From: Candidatus Aminicenantota bacterium
GTDB taxonomy: Bacteria > Acidobacteriota > Aminicenantia > Aminicenantales > Aminicenantaceae
Reading direction: 5' to 3'
Length of the DNA: 8,252 nucleotides
NCBI GenBank assembly: GCA_030670375.1
Contig: DAOVBT010000061.1
Coordinates: forward strand, 1-8,252
The notes beneath the pieces are model-generated. The model ran no database searches. It saw only the letters and a program-made list of their open reading frames with translations, and had not been told where the DNA came from. Both the position numbers and the translations under genes were made by a program. Below, piece by piece: positions 6,419 to 8,252 of this stretch; position 1 is the stretch's first letter; every line of letters starts with the position of its first letter.

Positions 6419-8212
6419 TCAATTATTCGCTAATGTAAATGCCGTGAGATAAGTGATGCGGATGATCTTTTCCATCAACTCCGGACTTGCCTTTTCCACT
6501 GAATCTGTGGGCTGGTGGTAGTCTTCGGTCATTGCTGCAATGAAAAACGCCCAAGGGATGTTGCTCATGGCAAAGGGTGCGTGGTCGCTTCCGCCCATGC
6601 CCTCACTGGAAGCACGCATGCTTAAGTGAAGGCCGACATAGTTGTTGTTTTCCCGTATGATTGTTCCCAGCTCTGGAGTGTCAGCATCATAGGAGAGACT
6701 GACAAATTTCTTCGCATCGATTTTGTCCAATGCCTCCTTGGGAATGTTTTCCCCGAACATCCGGGCCATCATTCCAATACGGCTCTTGTCGTAAACTCGG
6801 CTGATCATATCGAGGTTCAAGGTGCAGTAAGTTTTTTCGATGAAGGGGTGGGCCACATAATACCTTGAGCCCAGGAGACCTTTTTCTTCACCCGTCCAAA
6901 GAGCGAACACGATGGACCTTTTGGGCTTGACCGGATTTTTGGCAAAGGCTTCGGCGATCTCCATGACTCCAACAGAACCGGAGCCGTTATCGTCAGCGCC
7001 GTTGTAAATATAATCACCCCGCATGCCTAGGTGGTCCAAATGACCACCGATCACGATCGCTTCTTTCTTTAATTCCGGGTCAGAACCTTCGATGTATCCC
7101 AAAACATTCATGCTATTGATGAGTTTGGTCTTGGCCGTGCTTTTTACGGTGAATGTCACGCTCGTAAGTGGCATAGATTGGGGCTGGAGTGTTTTTTCGA
7201 TCTTCCCTTTGAGAGTATCCACATCCTGATCCACAAAACCCAGGATCTGGTTTGCCATCTCTCTGGAAACCCGGATTGTTGGGGCTGAATCCCAGGGCAT
7301 GCGAAGTCCTCTGCCTTCCATGAGCGAGACTCTTCTGCGCTCACCGGGGATTATGGGTTTATCATCATAGATCTTTTGTTTGTCAAGAGCTTGGCGCGCT
7401 ACACCTGGATTGTCTTGAGGCGAGTTTTCAACCACCAGGACACCCACTGCCCCCAAATCTGTGGCTAGCTTGGTTTTTGGGTTTGTCATCCGTCTCATGC
7501 GGCGGCGCTGAGGGTAGTATTTTTTCTTCAGTTCACCCTTGTTGAATGGGGAATCCGGATCGTCTTTTCCGGGTGCTTCCGAAAGCATCATGACGAACTT
7601 ACCCTTGACGTCCAGGTTCTTGTACTCGTCAAGCTTCAGGGATTTTTCCTGGATTCCGTATCCTACGAAAACCACGGGAGCTGTCAGAGATTGTGAGCCG
7701 GATGCAAAATAGCTGTAGTCGACATCTGGGTGGAATGACCGAGTCTTTTTCTGCTGGCCTTTCTGCCACTCAGCTACTGCCATTCCATCCCTTTCCAGTG
7801 TTTCTCGCATGGCAATATTCTGAAAGTAGCTTCTTTTGGAGCTTTGCGCCGTTTGTCCCCCCATCATCATCCGGCGAAAATCCATGCGGGGCCGGATTTT
7901 GTCTCCTGCAGGCTTGAGGCCCCAGAGTTCAAACATGGTTGCCCCATAAAGGGCAGCAATGTCATATCCATCACTTCCGGTATCTCTTCCCTCGAGGAGA
8001 TCATCAGAGATGAACTTCAGATAGATGACAGCATCTTTTCCTGTGATGGATTCAAATCCCACCTTCACATCTTCAGGAACGGGTTGTGTCTCATCAACGA
8101 GAGAAAAATTGGCCAAAGGATCGGGTTTTTCTTCCTCCTTGGCCTCTTGTCCGATCACAGTCGAAAAGACTAGAAAACATAGAACTGCGATTAAAATCAT
8201 TGATTTTTTCAT
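6419..8212 (-). CDS. Secreted M28 family zinc metallopeptidase with PA-like insert
   Basis: This is a 597-residue aminopeptidase-type enzyme. Residues 1-21 are a signal peptide (MKKSMILIAVLCFLVFSTVIG), followed by an acidic, Lys-rich linker. An M28 N-terminal region (about 55-100) is interrupted by a protease-associated (PA)-like segment (about 175-320, containing APVVFVGYGI and KGKFVMMLSE). The catalytic block follows at about 370-597. The dinuclear zinc ligands are all visible: H391 in GGHLDHLG, D407 in NGADDNGSG, E443 and catalytic base E442 in WTGEEKGLLGS, D468 in LNLDM, and H544 in GGSDHAPF. Such enzymes remove N-terminal residues from peptides in the periplasm or outside. The start is chosen at 8210-8212 because AGGAGG (8219-8224) lies 6 bases upstream and the signal peptide then begins with MKK. 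An ATG eight codons earlier lacks a site. The methyltransferase gene follows closely. Confidence 0.93.
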   Translation of the reverse strand: MKKSMILIAVLCFLVFSTVIGQEAKEEEKPDPLANFSLVDETQPVPEDVKVGFESITGKDAVIYLKFISDDLLEGRDTGSDGYDIAALYGATMFELWGLKPAGDKIRPRMDFRRMMMGGQTAQSSKRSYFQNIAMRETLERDGMAVAEWQKGQQKKTRSFHPDVDYSYFASGSQSLTAPVVFVGYGIQEKSLKLDEYKNLDVKGKFVMMLSEAPGKDDPDSPFNKGELKKKYYPQRRRMRRMTNPKTKLATDLGAVGVLVVENSPQDNPGVARQALDKQKIYDDKPIIPGERRRVSLMEGRGLRMPWDSAPTIRVSREMANQILGFVDQDVDTLKGKIEKTLQPQSMPLTSVTFTVKSTAKTKLINSMNVLGYIEGSDPELKKEAIVIGGHLDHLGMRGDYIYNGADDNGSGSVGVMEIAEAFAKNPVKPKRSIVFALWTGEEKGLLGSRYYVAHPFIEKTYCTLNLDMISRVYDKSRIGMMARMFGENIPKEALDKIDAKKFVSLSYDADTPELGTIIRENNNYVGLHLSMRASSEGMGGSDHAPFAMSNIPWAFFIAAMTEDYHQPTDSVEKASPELMEKIIRITYLTAFTLANN

Positions 8213-8218
8213 TCTTAA

Positions 8219-8224
8219 CCTCCT
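8219..8224 (-). promoter_or_regulatory. Ribosome binding site fixing the M28 peptidase start
   Basis: AGGAGG on the - strand followed by 6 bases and ATG AAA AAA. It favours the start at 8212 over an in-frame ATG at 8234-8236, which would put this site inside the coding sequence and prefix the signal peptide with MIIIRRLR. Confidence 0.75.
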
Positions 8225-8252
8225 AATAATGATCAATTTAAATTGGATTATT

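Noticed and set aside
7844..8173. 109-codon + strand frame opposite the M28 peptidase gene
   Set aside because: It overlaps the signal peptide and N-terminal region of the peptidase. The peptide is low quality and no ribosome site was seen.
8213..8236. Upstream ATG at 8236 as the M28 peptidase start
   Set aside because: It would place the strong AGGAGG site inside the gene and add MIIIRRLR before a normal MKK signal peptide. The start at 8212 is better supported.
8234..8245. 12-base perfect palindrome caatttaaattg upstream of the M28 peptidase gene
   Set aside because: Nearly all A/T, short and close to the window edge. Such palindromes are expected by chance, and no promoter elements could be placed around it.

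Overview
The window looks like ordinary chromosome from a moderate-GC, probably Gram-negative, free-living bacterium. The gene content (a secreted GH38-type glycosidase, a secreted M28 peptidase, a membrane-anchored MsrB-MsrA fusion) and short AT-rich intergenic gaps would fit Aminicenantes/Acidobacteriota-like heterotrophs. That placement is an impression from protein style, not a demonstrated one. No tRNA, rRNA, CRISPR array or complete transposase gene was seen.

Layout from left to right: (i) the last 50 codons of an unrecognised + strand gene (1-153), converging on and overlapping by 4 bases a TauE/SafE-type membrane permease on the - strand (150-875, TTG start). (ii) A 363-base gap (876-1238) that is not empty. 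It holds a 51-codon - strand frame without a start codon (880-1035), probably a gene remnant, and a 144-base element bounded by 26-base near-perfect inverted repeats (1070-1213), which looks like a MITE or a shrunken insertion sequence. (iii) A long + strand gene (1239-4631) for a secreted 1130-residue GH38-like hydrolase. It keeps the zinc-site signatures, but the usual nucleophile Asp seems to be Ser. (iv) Three - strand genes: an anchored MsrB-MsrA methionine sulfoxide reductase (4684-5724) with its own strong sigma70-type promoter, a small SAM-dependent methyltransferase (5810-6403 or 6343), and a secreted M28 metallopeptidase with a PA-like insert (6419-8212).

Functional reading: the window combines envelope or secreted catabolism (glycan and peptide breakdown outside the cytoplasm), repair of oxidised envelope proteins, and anion or organic-sulfur export. 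The methyltransferase follows the peptidase closely and may be co-transcribed with it. msrBA appears to be transcribed separately. I see no defence system, biosynthetic cluster or clearly new multi-gene system. The most unusual items are the inverted-repeat element beside a possible gene remnant, the altered active site of the GH38 protein, and the missing conventional start codon of the methyltransferase.
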